Made by a program: the position numbers and the translations under genes
In this document: piece after piece, positions 7,885 through 15,236 of the stretch
Layout of the letters: each line of letters begins with the position of its first letter
How positions within the stretch are numbered: position 1 is the stretch's first letter
Assembly: GCA_031546985.1 (NCBI GenBank)
Contig: JAVBJN010000110.1
Span: 1 to 31,510, forward strand
Reading direction: 5' to 3'
Origin: JAVBJN01 sp031546985
GTDB lineage: Bacteria > Bacteroidota > Bacteroidia > Chitinophagales > Chitinophagaceae
DNA: 31,510 nt
Notes under the pieces: generated by a model
What the model saw: only the letters and a program-made list of their open reading frames with translations
The model's database searches: none
Told to the model about the DNA's origin: nothing

Positions 7885-9225
7885 TTATCCTTCTATACCG
7901 TAACGCGTAATTTTGTTGTACAATGTTTTACGGTCTATATTGAGCAATAGCGCGGCTTTGGATTTGTTGTATTTAACCTGTTCCAGCGTTTTAATGATAA
8001 GCGCTTTTTCCTGCTCTTCCTGTATGGCTTTAAGATTGGTATGGTTGTGCTCCACAATAAGGTAAGCCTCCCACATCATTTCATCGGGCAGCACTTCTTT
8101 ACCCGCAATGGTGCCGGGGGTGAGCAATACCGCTCGCTTAATTACATTTTTCAGTTCGCGTAGATTGCCGGGCCATGTGTACCGGCGAAAAATATCGAGT
8201 ACCTCTGGTGTAAACTCTTTCACCTTTCTACCCAGCTCTATATTGGCCTGCTCCATAAAATGCCTGGAGAACAGTTCCAGATCCTGCGCTCTTTCGCGCA
8301 GGGCCGGTGTTTTAATCTTGAATTCGTTGAGGCGGTGGTAAATGTCCTCCCGGAATTTGCCATTGCGCACACTGTTCATCAGATCGTCGTTGGTAGCAGT
8401 AATGATGCGCACATCTACTTTGATCTGTTTATTGCTGCCTACAGGTTGTATGCATCTTTCCTGCAAGGCCCGCAGTAGTTTTACCTGTACTTCGTAACTC
8501 AGGTTGCCCACTTCATCGAGAAAGAGTGTGCCGCCATTGGCTTGCTCAAACTGGCCCGATTTATCGGTAAGCGCGCCGGTAAAAGCGCCTTTGGCATGGC
8601 CAAACAATTCGCTGGCTGCCAGCTCCGGCGATAACGCGCCACAATCTATGGCTACAAAAGGCTTACCGGCTCTTTTGCTTTGGGTATGAATGCTGCGTGC
8701 CACATATTCTTTACCTGTGCCGCTCTCGCCCTGGATAATTACCGACATGTCGGTAGGGGCAATCAGTTTTATATGATCTTCCATGCGGGTAGCGGCTATG
8801 CTCTCGCCCTGCACCCAATCGCTGGTTACGGGTGTTTCGGTATCGGGGCTGCTGACCTGTGGGGTACGTATGGCTGCTTGTTTAATCGTCATGAGCAGCT
8901 CATCGGGATTTACCGGTTTTACGATATAGTCGATGGCGCCCGATCGCATGGCACTTACGGCTGTGCGGATATCGTTAAAACTGGTCATCATCACCACCGG
9001 AAAACCAGCGTCTGTCTGGCGGATGTGTTGCAGCATATCCATACCTGTACCATCTGGCAGGCGGTAATCGAGCAGCAAAACATCAAAATTCTGGTTGTCG
9101 AAGGCTTTAATACCATCCTTGAGCCGGTGGTGGATTTCGGGTGCATACCCGTGTCTTTTCAGGAATCCTTCCAGGAGCTTGCTGAACGAAATATCGTCTT
9201 CTACTACTAAAACTTTGGTTTGCAT
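7885..9225 (-). CDS. NtrC-family sigma-54-dependent response regulator
   Basis: The 446-residue activator has three domains. The receiver carries VVEDD and LLLDYRLPDG, with phospho-acceptor D53 and KPVNPDEL. The AAA+ domain has Walker A GESGTGKE at 166-173, the sigma-54-contacting GAFTGA loop at 213-218, and Walker B GGTLFLDEVG. A Fis-type helix-turn-helix (KSKAALLLNIDRKTLYNKI) ends the protein. The intact GAFTGA loop means it should open RpoN promoters after phosphorylation (family knowledge). Its own gene is preceded by a sigma-54 promoter, and so is the convergent hybrid kinase gene, suggesting positive autoregulation and a shared regulon. It is tail to tail with that kinase, so neither gene has room for its own terminator between them. 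Confidence 0.95.
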   Translation of the reverse strand: MQTKVLVVEDDISFSKLLEGFLKRHGYAPEIHHRLKDGIKAFDNQNFDVLLLDYRLPDGTGMDMLQHIRQTDAGFPVVMMTSFNDIRTAVSAMRSGAIDYIVKPVNPDELLMTIKQAAIRTPQVSSPDTETPVTSDWVQGESIAATRMEDHIKLIAPTDMSVIIQGESGTGKEYVARSIHTQSKRAGKPFVAIDCGALSPELAASELFGHAKGAFTGALTDKSGQFEQANGGTLFLDEVGNLSYEVQVKLLRALQERCIQPVGSNKQIKVDVRIITATNDDLMNSVRNGKFREDIYHRLNEFKIKTPALRERAQDLELFSRHFMEQANIELGRKVKEFTPEVLDIFRRYTWPGNLRELKNVIKRAVLLTPGTIAGKEVLPDEMMWEAYLIVEHNHTNLKAIQEEQEKALIIKTLEQVKYNKSKAALLLNIDRKTLYNKITRYGIEG

Positions 9226-9256
9226 GGGTGGTTCTTTGTTTAGGCTGTGGTATCAT

Positions 9257-9272
9257 CGCAAAACTGGGGCCA
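9257..9272 (-). promoter_or_regulatory. Sigma-54 (RpoN) promoter of the NtrC-type regulator gene
   Basis: On the minus strand this reads TGGCCCCAGTTTTGCG: TGGC, seven bases, TTGC, with GG and GC exactly 10 bases apart. The predicted start at about 9247 lies some 22 bases before the ATG at 9225. The spacing and leader length resemble the site before the hybrid kinase. Confidence 0.65.
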
Positions 9273-9304
9273 TTTCGTAAAATAACCAGGGATTAGATGC
9301 AGAA

Positions 9305-9330
9305 AGGCTGCCTCTGGAAAGAGGCAGCCT
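9305..9330 (-). terminator. Rho-independent terminator of the PepSY-like gene
   Basis: AGGCTGCCTCT (9305-9315) pairs perfectly with AGAGGCAGCCT (9320-9330) around a four-base loop. Read leftwards it is followed by TTCT, a short T run. It lies 43 bases beyond the small gene's stop. Confidence 0.75.
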
Positions 9331-9372
9331 GCTTCACTGCTTATATGAACGACTAAGGAGTGGTGGTGTTAC

Positions 9373-9687
9373 TTAAATTTTGTTACCGTCTTTGTCCAGT
9401 TTAACGGTAGAGGTCTGGTCACCTTGTTTCAGGTTCAATTCATAATATTCTTTACCACCTTCTTTTACCAGGAAAGCTTCAGACAAGGTCCAGCCTTTGT
9501 AAGCATCAGAAGCCAGTGCTTTTTGAATAGCGGCAGGCAATGCTTCTGCTTTTACCGGTGTTTTATCTTCAGCTTTTGCTTCGGTGGCAGTTGGTGTGGC
9601 TGGGGTGGCGGAAGCTACGTTTTGTGCGTTAACACTTGCTGTAGCAGCAAATACGAGGGCGATGGCGCTTGTGATCATCTTTGTCAT
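9373..9687 (-). CDS. Small secreted PepSY-like protein
   Basis: The 104-residue protein starts with a clear signal peptide (MTKMITSAIALVFAATASVN, cleavage probably after NAQ). A low-complexity Ala/Thr/Glu/Lys linker follows to about residue 48. The rest (ALPAAIQKALASDAYKGWTL, then EGGKEYYELNLKQGD) has the helix-plus-sheet pattern of PepSY-like/BLIP-fold periplasmic proteins, ending with the typical KLDKDGNKI. Such domains are common in small Bacteroidota exported proteins and their function is mostly unknown. It follows the NtrC-type regulator's promoter region on the same strand but has its own terminator before it. The upstream sequence at 9716-9731 is a near match to a sigma-54 promoter, so it may be a target of that regulator; this is inference. 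Confidence 0.75.
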   Translation of the reverse strand: MTKMITSAIALVFAATASVNAQNVASATPATPTATEAKAEDKTPVKAEALPAAIQKALASDAYKGWTLSEAFLVKEGGKEYYELNLKQGDQTSTVKLDKDGNKI

Positions 9688-9897
9688 AACTCAAAATTTT
9701 GTTTGTTAGTAATTTTGAAAGGTATAAGCCAAAGCATATGCCATATGAGCCTGCTTGTTTTATTCTGCTGATTTACAAAGTGTTGTGTTTTTTGCCAAAT
9801 GCTGGCCGGGGGCAAAATTGGGGAATAATTCTACACATTGTGGGTATGTGGCCACATCGTTCCACACTTTAAGTAACAGAAAAGGAGAGCAGAAAGA

Positions 9898-12048
9898 TTA
9901 AACCTCGGTAGGCAGGGTGAAGCGTACCGTAGAACCTTCGCCGGGCGCGCTGATAATAGAAATTTGCCCGCCGTTTTGTTCAATAAAATCTTTACAGAGG
10001 AGTAAGCCCAGTCCAGTGCCTTTCTCGCCACTGGTGCCCCTTTCGGAGAAATGAGACTGGTAAACGAAGAGTTTGCTGATCTGCACTTCGGTCATGCCCA
10101 CGCCATTGTCCTTTACCGATATTGCAATATGGTTATTTTCGGTGAGCGCAGAGATGTGAATGAGGCCATTGGGTGGTGTAAACTTAATGGCGTTGGAGAT
10201 AAGGTTGCGCACTACAATGCCTATCTGGTCTTTATCGCCATTGGCAGCTACCTGTTCGTTAATGGTGTTCTCAATGGTGATGGCTTTGTTATTGGCCTGC
10301 GCGCGCAGCAGGTTAATGTTCTGCTCTGTAATATGGCGTATGGGTAGCCGTGCGGTATGGGTAGTGCTTTGGCCTTGTATCTGGAGCCTGGACCAATGCA
10401 GCAGGTTATCGAGCACCAGGTTCAGTGCATCGAGCTGGCGGGTGAGTTCTGTTTTTACAAAAACAAATTCCTGCGGGGTAAGCAATTGCTCATCCAGCAG
10501 CATCATGGTGTTATTCAGCGATGCGATGGGGCTCCTCAGATCATGCGAAAGAATAGAAAAGGTTTTATCCTTAAGCTGGTTGAGCTCGGTAAGTTTGGCG
10601 GCCTGTACCTCCTGCGCGTTTTTTTGCCGGGTAATGAGCATGCTTTGCAGTTTGGTTTTTCTGCGGCTGCGAAACAGAAGCAGGATCATTAAAGAAGTGA
10701 GGCCGATGATGAGGGTAAGCGAAATGGAAATAAACAATTGCGTTTTAGCGCGTTTCTCGTGCAGCAGTTTGTCTTTTTCGAGCAGGGATATCTCGTTTTG
10801 TTTTTTGCTTAATTCATGATTGGCCTGTAGCTCCGATAGCTTCTTGGGGTTGTTGTTGTCGAGCAGGCTATCGCGGTACACATTATTCAGCAGCTGAAAG
10901 CGATAGGCCTGTTCATATTGCCCGATAGAGGCGTAAGCATCTGACAGGTTTTTGGCTATTTCCGACATCAGCGGCCTGGCATTCATAGCAGTGGCTAAGT
11001 TGTGCGCATCCAGCAGGTGGGGCAGGCTCTCCTTGGCCCGGCCCATATGAAAAAGCACATTGCCAATGCCCAGTTGCGCAGTAGCAATGCCCTCGGTGTA
11101 GTGAATATTGCGGGAGAGATTAAGGCCCTGGTTATATTGTTCAATAGCCGACAGGTAGTTTTTTTGCTGTAAAGCCACCTGTGCCAGGTTGTTCATGCAA
11201 ATGCTGGTGCTGAGGTGGTTTTTTATGTTTTGTGCATGATGCAGGGCTTCGGTAAAATGGGTTGTAGCCTCGGTATATTGTTTAAGTGCAAAGTAGTTGG
11301 CGCCAATATTAATAAGGGCATTAATAATACCTATTTTATCGTTCAGTTGCCGGTTAATTTGCAGGCCATGTTGGTTGTAACTTATTGCATTTTTATAGTC
11401 TCCCAGCATATAAGAGACATTGCCCAGGTTGCTCATACTGTTGGCAATACCCGGCAGATCGTTGATCTGTTGCCGGAGCACCAGCCCATTCAGAAAGTTG
11501 TTGTACGATTCCCAAAGGCTGCCCTGGTTCAGGTTGGTGTTTCCGATATTGTTAAAACAGTCGGCCTGGCCCTTGTGGTCGCCATTTTTTTGGCGCAGGG
11601 CAAGACTGCGGTTGTAAAAGTTGATGGCTTCCTTATAATGGCCGAGGTTGTTTTGAATTACGCCCAGGTTGTTGAGTGCATTGGCTATGCCGGTTTCGTT
11701 CTTTGTTTTACGAAACAGCACAAGGGCTTTATCGGAGTAATAGGTAGCGCTATCGTATTGTGCGGTATGGTTAAAGTAAACGCCGGTAAGCTTATAGGCT
11801 TCTGCAGTGCTGTTATCGTCGGTAAGATTAAGGGCTATGGCAAAAGCTTTCTGGGCAAAATGCAGGGTACTATCGGGCTGTACACTCTGGTAGGCATTGC
11901 CCAGGGCCAGGTAAATACCAAGCAAAGCTTTATCGTTGCGGGAATGTTGTAGCTCCAGCTTCAAACTATCAATAAGCGATTGTTGTGCAGATGCAGTAAA
12001 CGAACAAAAACAACAAATCGCCAATATGTGAAATAAGGTTGATTTCAT
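9898..12048 (-). CDS. TPR-containing sensor histidine kinase (orphan)
   Basis: The 716-residue protein has a signal peptide (to about residue 22, ...FTASAQQ), about nine tetratricopeptide repeats of roughly 40 residues between 35 and 395 (for example NALNNLGVIQNNLGHYKEAI), a charged coiled stretch, and one membrane segment at about 434-456. HisKA follows with FSILSHDLRSPIASL (H502), then an ATPase domain with NLISNAIKFTPPNG (about 614) and GTGLGLLLCKDF (about 680). The TPR domain is therefore outside the cytoplasm and the kinase inside. It is a classical HPK with no receiver fused and none adjacent. Both flanking genes are unrelated, so its partner is elsewhere or is one of the regulators nearby. 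The signal sensed cannot be deduced. Confidence 0.92.
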   Translation of the reverse strand: MKSTLFHILAICCFCSFTASAQQSLIDSLKLELQHSRNDKALLGIYLALGNAYQSVQPDSTLHFAQKAFAIALNLTDDNSTAEAYKLTGVYFNHTAQYDSATYYSDKALVLFRKTKNETGIANALNNLGVIQNNLGHYKEAINFYNRSLALRQKNGDHKGQADCFNNIGNTNLNQGSLWESYNNFLNGLVLRQQINDLPGIANSMSNLGNVSYMLGDYKNAISYNQHGLQINRQLNDKIGIINALINIGANYFALKQYTEATTHFTEALHHAQNIKNHLSTSICMNNLAQVALQQKNYLSAIEQYNQGLNLSRNIHYTEGIATAQLGIGNVLFHMGRAKESLPHLLDAHNLATAMNARPLMSEIAKNLSDAYASIGQYEQAYRFQLLNNVYRDSLLDNNNPKKLSELQANHELSKKQNEISLLEKDKLLHEKRAKTQLFISISLTLIIGLTSLMILLLFRSRRKTKLQSMLITRQKNAQEVQAAKLTELNQLKDKTFSILSHDLRSPIASLNNTMMLLDEQLLTPQEFVFVKTELTRQLDALNLVLDNLLHWSRLQIQGQSTTHTARLPIRHITEQNINLLRAQANNKAITIENTINEQVAANGDKDQIGIVVRNLISNAIKFTPPNGLIHISALTENNHIAISVKDNGVGMTEVQISKLFVYQSHFSERGTSGEKGTGLGLLLCKDFIEQNGGQISIISAPGEGSTVRFTLPTEV

Positions 12049-12375
12049 GTGGTAACGCTACGGCCGAGCTGGTTAGGCTTGCAGGAACTAATATAAAGCA
12101 CAAATAGCAATATTTTAATGAAAAAACAGATAAGTTAAATAGATATTATTTATCGAATTGTTAATTTATGATCAATGCTTATATTTTTAAGGTAAATTAA
12201 ACTACCGGTCGCTTTATGAGCGTTATAAATAGTTGTATATCAATTGAGAATTGTGTTACGCAAGCTCTCTTTCTCTTAACCGGTTTTTGCGGGCTATACT
12301 TAGCATCAGCACTGCATAGAAGTATTGCTTATAAATATAGTATTTTGTCTATCTGTTTTTGGGCACGTAAAGTGG
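12049..12375. other. AT-rich intergenic region, nothing recognised
   Basis: These 327 bases separate two minus-strand genes. They should hold the end of the dienelactone hydrolase transcript and the promoter of the TPR kinase. I see no clear TTTG/TAnnTTTG pair, no sigma-54 site, no strong terminator hairpin and no small gene. Confidence 0.5.
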
Positions 12376-13218
12376 CTATAATCTTTGTTGTATAAAAGCT
12401 ATGGATAGCTTAAATGCTTCTTCGGTGTAGGCTTTTTGAAAACCCGGATTGCTGGGATTGGCAAAAGCATGATCTGCATCGTAGGTTTTTACCTGCAATT
12501 TTTTGCCGGCTTTGGCCATATCGGTTTTGAATTGCGCTACCACCTTAGCATTAATATGTTTGTCTTTGGCGGCAAAAATACCCAGCACATCGCTGTTCAG
12601 GGTTTTGAGCTTTGCCATATCGGTTTCGGGCATGCCATAATACATTACACAGGCTTTATTGGCAGTGCCTTCGAGCAGGGCGGCCTGCAATGACCAACCT
12701 CCGCCATAGCACCAGCCAATATTGGCAATGGCGGCATTTTTGCCACAACTGGCAACGGCTCCTTTAATAATGTTGCGTATACGGGTATCGGTAGCGGCCT
12801 GCATCAGTTTGGCGGCTTCTTCGCGGTTGGTAGTGGTGGTGCCGTCGTATAGGTCTATGGCCATAACATTTACATTACCCAGGGTTTCTTTTATTTTCTC
12901 GGCCTCCAGTTTAATGTAGTCGTTCAGTCCCCACCATTCCTGGAATACAAACACATATTTATCTGAGCCTGTACTGCGCAGCATATAAGCTTGCCCGTCT
13001 TTGCCATCGGGGCAGGTAAATTTTACCATATCGCCTTTATAACTTTTTACCTGTATGGGGGCCGGGGTGCGGTGGGCATTGCGAAAAGATTTATTGCTGC
13101 CCAGCATCGCAAATTGCCGGGTGGCGGGTGCACTGCAACAATTGGCCTGCGCATAGGTCTCTGTGGCGGCGGTAAGGATTGCGGAGAGAAAAAAGAGGAA
13201 GGGTATCAGTTTTTTCAT
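12376..13218 (-). CDS. Secreted dienelactone hydrolase family protein
   Basis: The 280-residue alpha/beta hydrolase begins with a signal peptide (MKKLIPFLFFLSAILTAATE, cleavage near TYAQA), so it is exported. The catalytic triad of the family is visible: nucleophile C170 in GWCYGGGWS, D219 in FAAKDKHI and H250 in DADHAFANP. The spacings of 49 and 31 residues are close to those of classical dienelactone hydrolase. The conserved FQEWWGL motif is at about 93-99. The reference enzyme hydrolyses dienelactone in chloroaromatic breakdown, but most genomic relatives act on unknown esters or lactones, and no aromatic-degradation genes are nearby. It is divergent from the catalase gene across a 215-base region. 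Confidence 0.9.
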   Translation of the reverse strand: MKKLIPFLFFLSAILTAATETYAQANCCSAPATRQFAMLGSNKSFRNAHRTPAPIQVKSYKGDMVKFTCPDGKDGQAYMLRSTGSDKYVFVFQEWWGLNDYIKLEAEKIKETLGNVNVMAIDLYDGTTTTNREEAAKLMQAATDTRIRNIIKGAVASCGKNAAIANIGWCYGGGWSLQAALLEGTANKACVMYYGMPETDMAKLKTLNSDVLGIFAAKDKHINAKVVAQFKTDMAKAGKKLQVKTYDADHAFANPSNPGFQKAYTEEAFKLSIAFIQQRL

Positions 13219-13311
13219 AGCAAAACATGTTTATTATCTGTAATTTACAAAGAGAACCAAAGCGAATCTGTAGTATTGGTGTTAGTTATTAAAATTTTAA
13301 AAGCAATAGTT

Positions 13312-13343
13312 TTTGGTTATATTGCTATAGTTTATTCGGTTTG
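13312..13343 (+). promoter_or_regulatory. Possible promoter of the catalase gene
   Basis: TTTG (13312-13315), 20 bases, then TCGGTTTG (13336-13343) matches TTTG-N19-21-TAnnTTTG with one mismatch. It would give a leader of about 80 bases. No OxyR-like or other operator is obvious. Confidence 0.35.
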
Positions 13344-13433
13344 AACAGTTAAACGGAAAGCAGGACATTTACCCCTGTGGCATTATAACTCCTTAATGTT
13401 AATGTATTACCTCACTCTTAAACCAACTGGATC

Positions 13434-14948
13434 ATGAACAACGAAAAACCTCAAAAAAGAAAATTAACTACCGCCAGTGGAAAGCCTTTTGCTGAAAACG
13501 AAAACAGTATGACTGTGGGTCCGAGAGGACCAATATTGCTGCAGGACTTTATACTGCACGAAAAAATGGCGCACTTTAACCGCGAAAGAATTCCGGAGCG
13601 TGTGGTGCATGCCAAGGGATCGGGTGCGTATGGCACTTTTACCGTAACCAACGACATTACAAAATATACCAAAGCAAAACTGTTTAGCAAGGTGGGCAAC
13701 AATTGCCGCCTCATTATACGCTTCTCTACCGTTGGTGGCGAAAAGGGTAGTGCAGATAGTGAGCGCGACCCACGCGGCTTTGCTATAAAATTCTATACCG
13801 AAGATGGCAACTGGGACCTCGTGGGCAACAATACACCCGTGTTCTTTGTAAAAGACCCTAAGAAATTCGGCGACTTTATTCATACACAGAAACGTGATCC
13901 GCATACCAACCTCAAGAGTCCTACGATGATGTGGGATTTCTGGTCGCTTAACCCCGAAAGCCTGCACCAGGTGCTTATTCTCATGAGCGACAGGGGCACA
14001 CCTGCCAGTTACCGCCACATGCATGGCTTTAGCTCGCACACCTTTAGTATGATTAATGCTAAAAACGAAAGGGTATGGGTTAAGTTTCATTTTAAAACCA
14101 TGCAGGGCATTAAAAACTTTAACGGAGACGAGGCCAATGCAATGCGGGGTATAGATCCCGACCAGGCCCAGCGCGACCTGGTAGAAGCCATTGAGCGGAA
14201 AGAATTTCCGAAATGGGCGCTCAAAATTCAGGTGATGACCGAAGAGCAGGCCGCCGGTTTCCGTTTTAACCCGTTCGATCTTACCAAAATCTGGCCGCAT
14301 GCCGAGTTTCCGCTGATAGATGTGGGCGTAATGGAATTGAACGAAATGCCTACCAACTACTTTGCAGAAGTAGAGCAAGCAGCTTTTGCGCCAGCGCATG
14401 TAGTGAATGGTATTGGCTACTCGCCCGATAAAATGTTGCAGGGCCGCCTGTTGTCGTACCCCGATGCGCACCGCTACCGCCTGGGTGTAAACTACGAGCA
14501 GATACCGGTAAACAAATGTCCTTTCATGGTTAACAATTACGAGCGTGATGGTCATATGCGGGTAGATGGCAATGGTGGCGGAGAGCCCAATTATTTCCCC
14601 AACAGCTTCGACGATATTTATGCCGATGAAAGCTATAAAGAGCCTGCCATGCCTATGGAAGCTACTATGGCCGACTGGTATGACAGAAACGCGCCCGGCG
14701 AAGACGACCATTACACCCAGCCGGGCTGGTTATACACCAAGGCGATGAATGAAGAAGACCGTACCAACCTGGTAAAAAACATTGTGGGTGCTATGAGCGG
14801 CATTTCGGGCCCTAAGAAAGACCTGATCGTTAACCGCCAGTTGTGCCACTTTTTCAGGGCCAATGTAGAGCTGGGTATGCGTGTAGCACAGGGGCTCGGT
14901 GTTAAGATAGATGAGAGTATGATGGCTAAGATGAACACCACATCTTAA
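13434..14948 (+). CDS. katA: Clade-3 monofunctional haem catalase
   Basis: This enzyme converts hydrogen peroxide to water and oxygen in the cytoplasm. The 504-residue length is that of the small-subunit class. Active-site residues are all present: H59 in RERIPERVVHAKGSGAYG, N132 in DLVGNNTPVFF and the haem-ligand Y342 in SYPDAHRYRLG. Their spacings match those of bovine catalase (73 and 283 residues). There is no signal peptide. The start at 13434 is the first ATG, preceded by AAACCAACTGGATC. The gene is monocistronic, with a terminator directly downstream and a divergent hydrolase upstream. The gene symbol is by family resemblance. Confidence 0.97.
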   Translation: MNNEKPQKRKLTTASGKPFAENENSMTVGPRGPILLQDFILHEKMAHFNRERIPERVVHAKGSGAYGTFTVTNDITKYTKAKLFSKVGNNCRLIIRFSTVGGEKGSADSERDPRGFAIKFYTEDGNWDLVGNNTPVFFVKDPKKFGDFIHTQKRDPHTNLKSPTMMWDFWSLNPESLHQVLILMSDRGTPASYRHMHGFSSHTFSMINAKNERVWVKFHFKTMQGIKNFNGDEANAMRGIDPDQAQRDLVEAIERKEFPKWALKIQVMTEEQAAGFRFNPFDLTKIWPHAEFPLIDVGVMELNEMPTNYFAEVEQAAFAPAHVVNGIGYSPDKMLQGRLLSYPDAHRYRLGVNYEQIPVNKCPFMVNNYERDGHMRVDGNGGGEPNYFPNSFDDIYADESYKEPAMPMEATMADWYDRNAPGEDDHYTQPGWLYTKAMNEEDRTNLVKNIVGAMSGISGPKKDLIVNRQLCHFFRANVELGMRVAQGLGVKIDESMMAKMNTTS

Positions 14949-14968
14949 TATTATAGTGCAAAAAAGAG

Positions 14969-14996
14969 AAGCCCTGCCTTGCGCGGGGCTTTTTTG
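14969..14996 (+). terminator. Rho-independent terminator of the catalase gene
   Basis: AAGCCCTGC (14969-14977) pairs with GCGGGGCTT (14983-14991), one wobble, loop of five, followed by TTTTT. Confidence 0.85.
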
Positions 14997-15236
14997 TATA
15001 TGGTCCGTTATCATTACCGGGGGTATTTAATAACCATTTTGTTGCCAACTTGATTATTTTTAGCGAAAGTTGGCCGGGTTGCGCCCTTCTGCCTTGCTTT
15101 TTTGTGACTGTTGCTGCAACCGGTAGTTGCCTTGCAGAACGGTTGTTGCGCATATGGTTGTATTATGCAACCATACTGCCGGTATGTTTTATCCTTGTTA
15201 TTAAGATTTGTCACCTTCCGGAAACAGCGATCAGGT

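Noticed and set aside
13464..14711. A 415-codon open frame on the minus strand
   Set aside because: It is antisense to an intact catalase gene and shows no domain or signal peptide.
15121..15136. Sigma-54-like CGGTAGTTGCCTTGCA before the propeller kinase
   Set aside because: The -12 box and spacing fit, but the -24 box lacks TGGC, the leader would be about 90 bases, and the operon has no sigma-54 activator link.
15126..15160. LytTR direct repeats before the propeller kinase
   Set aside because: The GTTG elements are 15-16 bases apart, not the roughly 21-base step expected for a LytTR dimer.
15111..15236. An N-terminal extension of 42 residues for the propeller kinase
   Set aside because: The extension is cysteine-rich, overlaps inverted repeats and would bury the signal peptide that starts at 15237.
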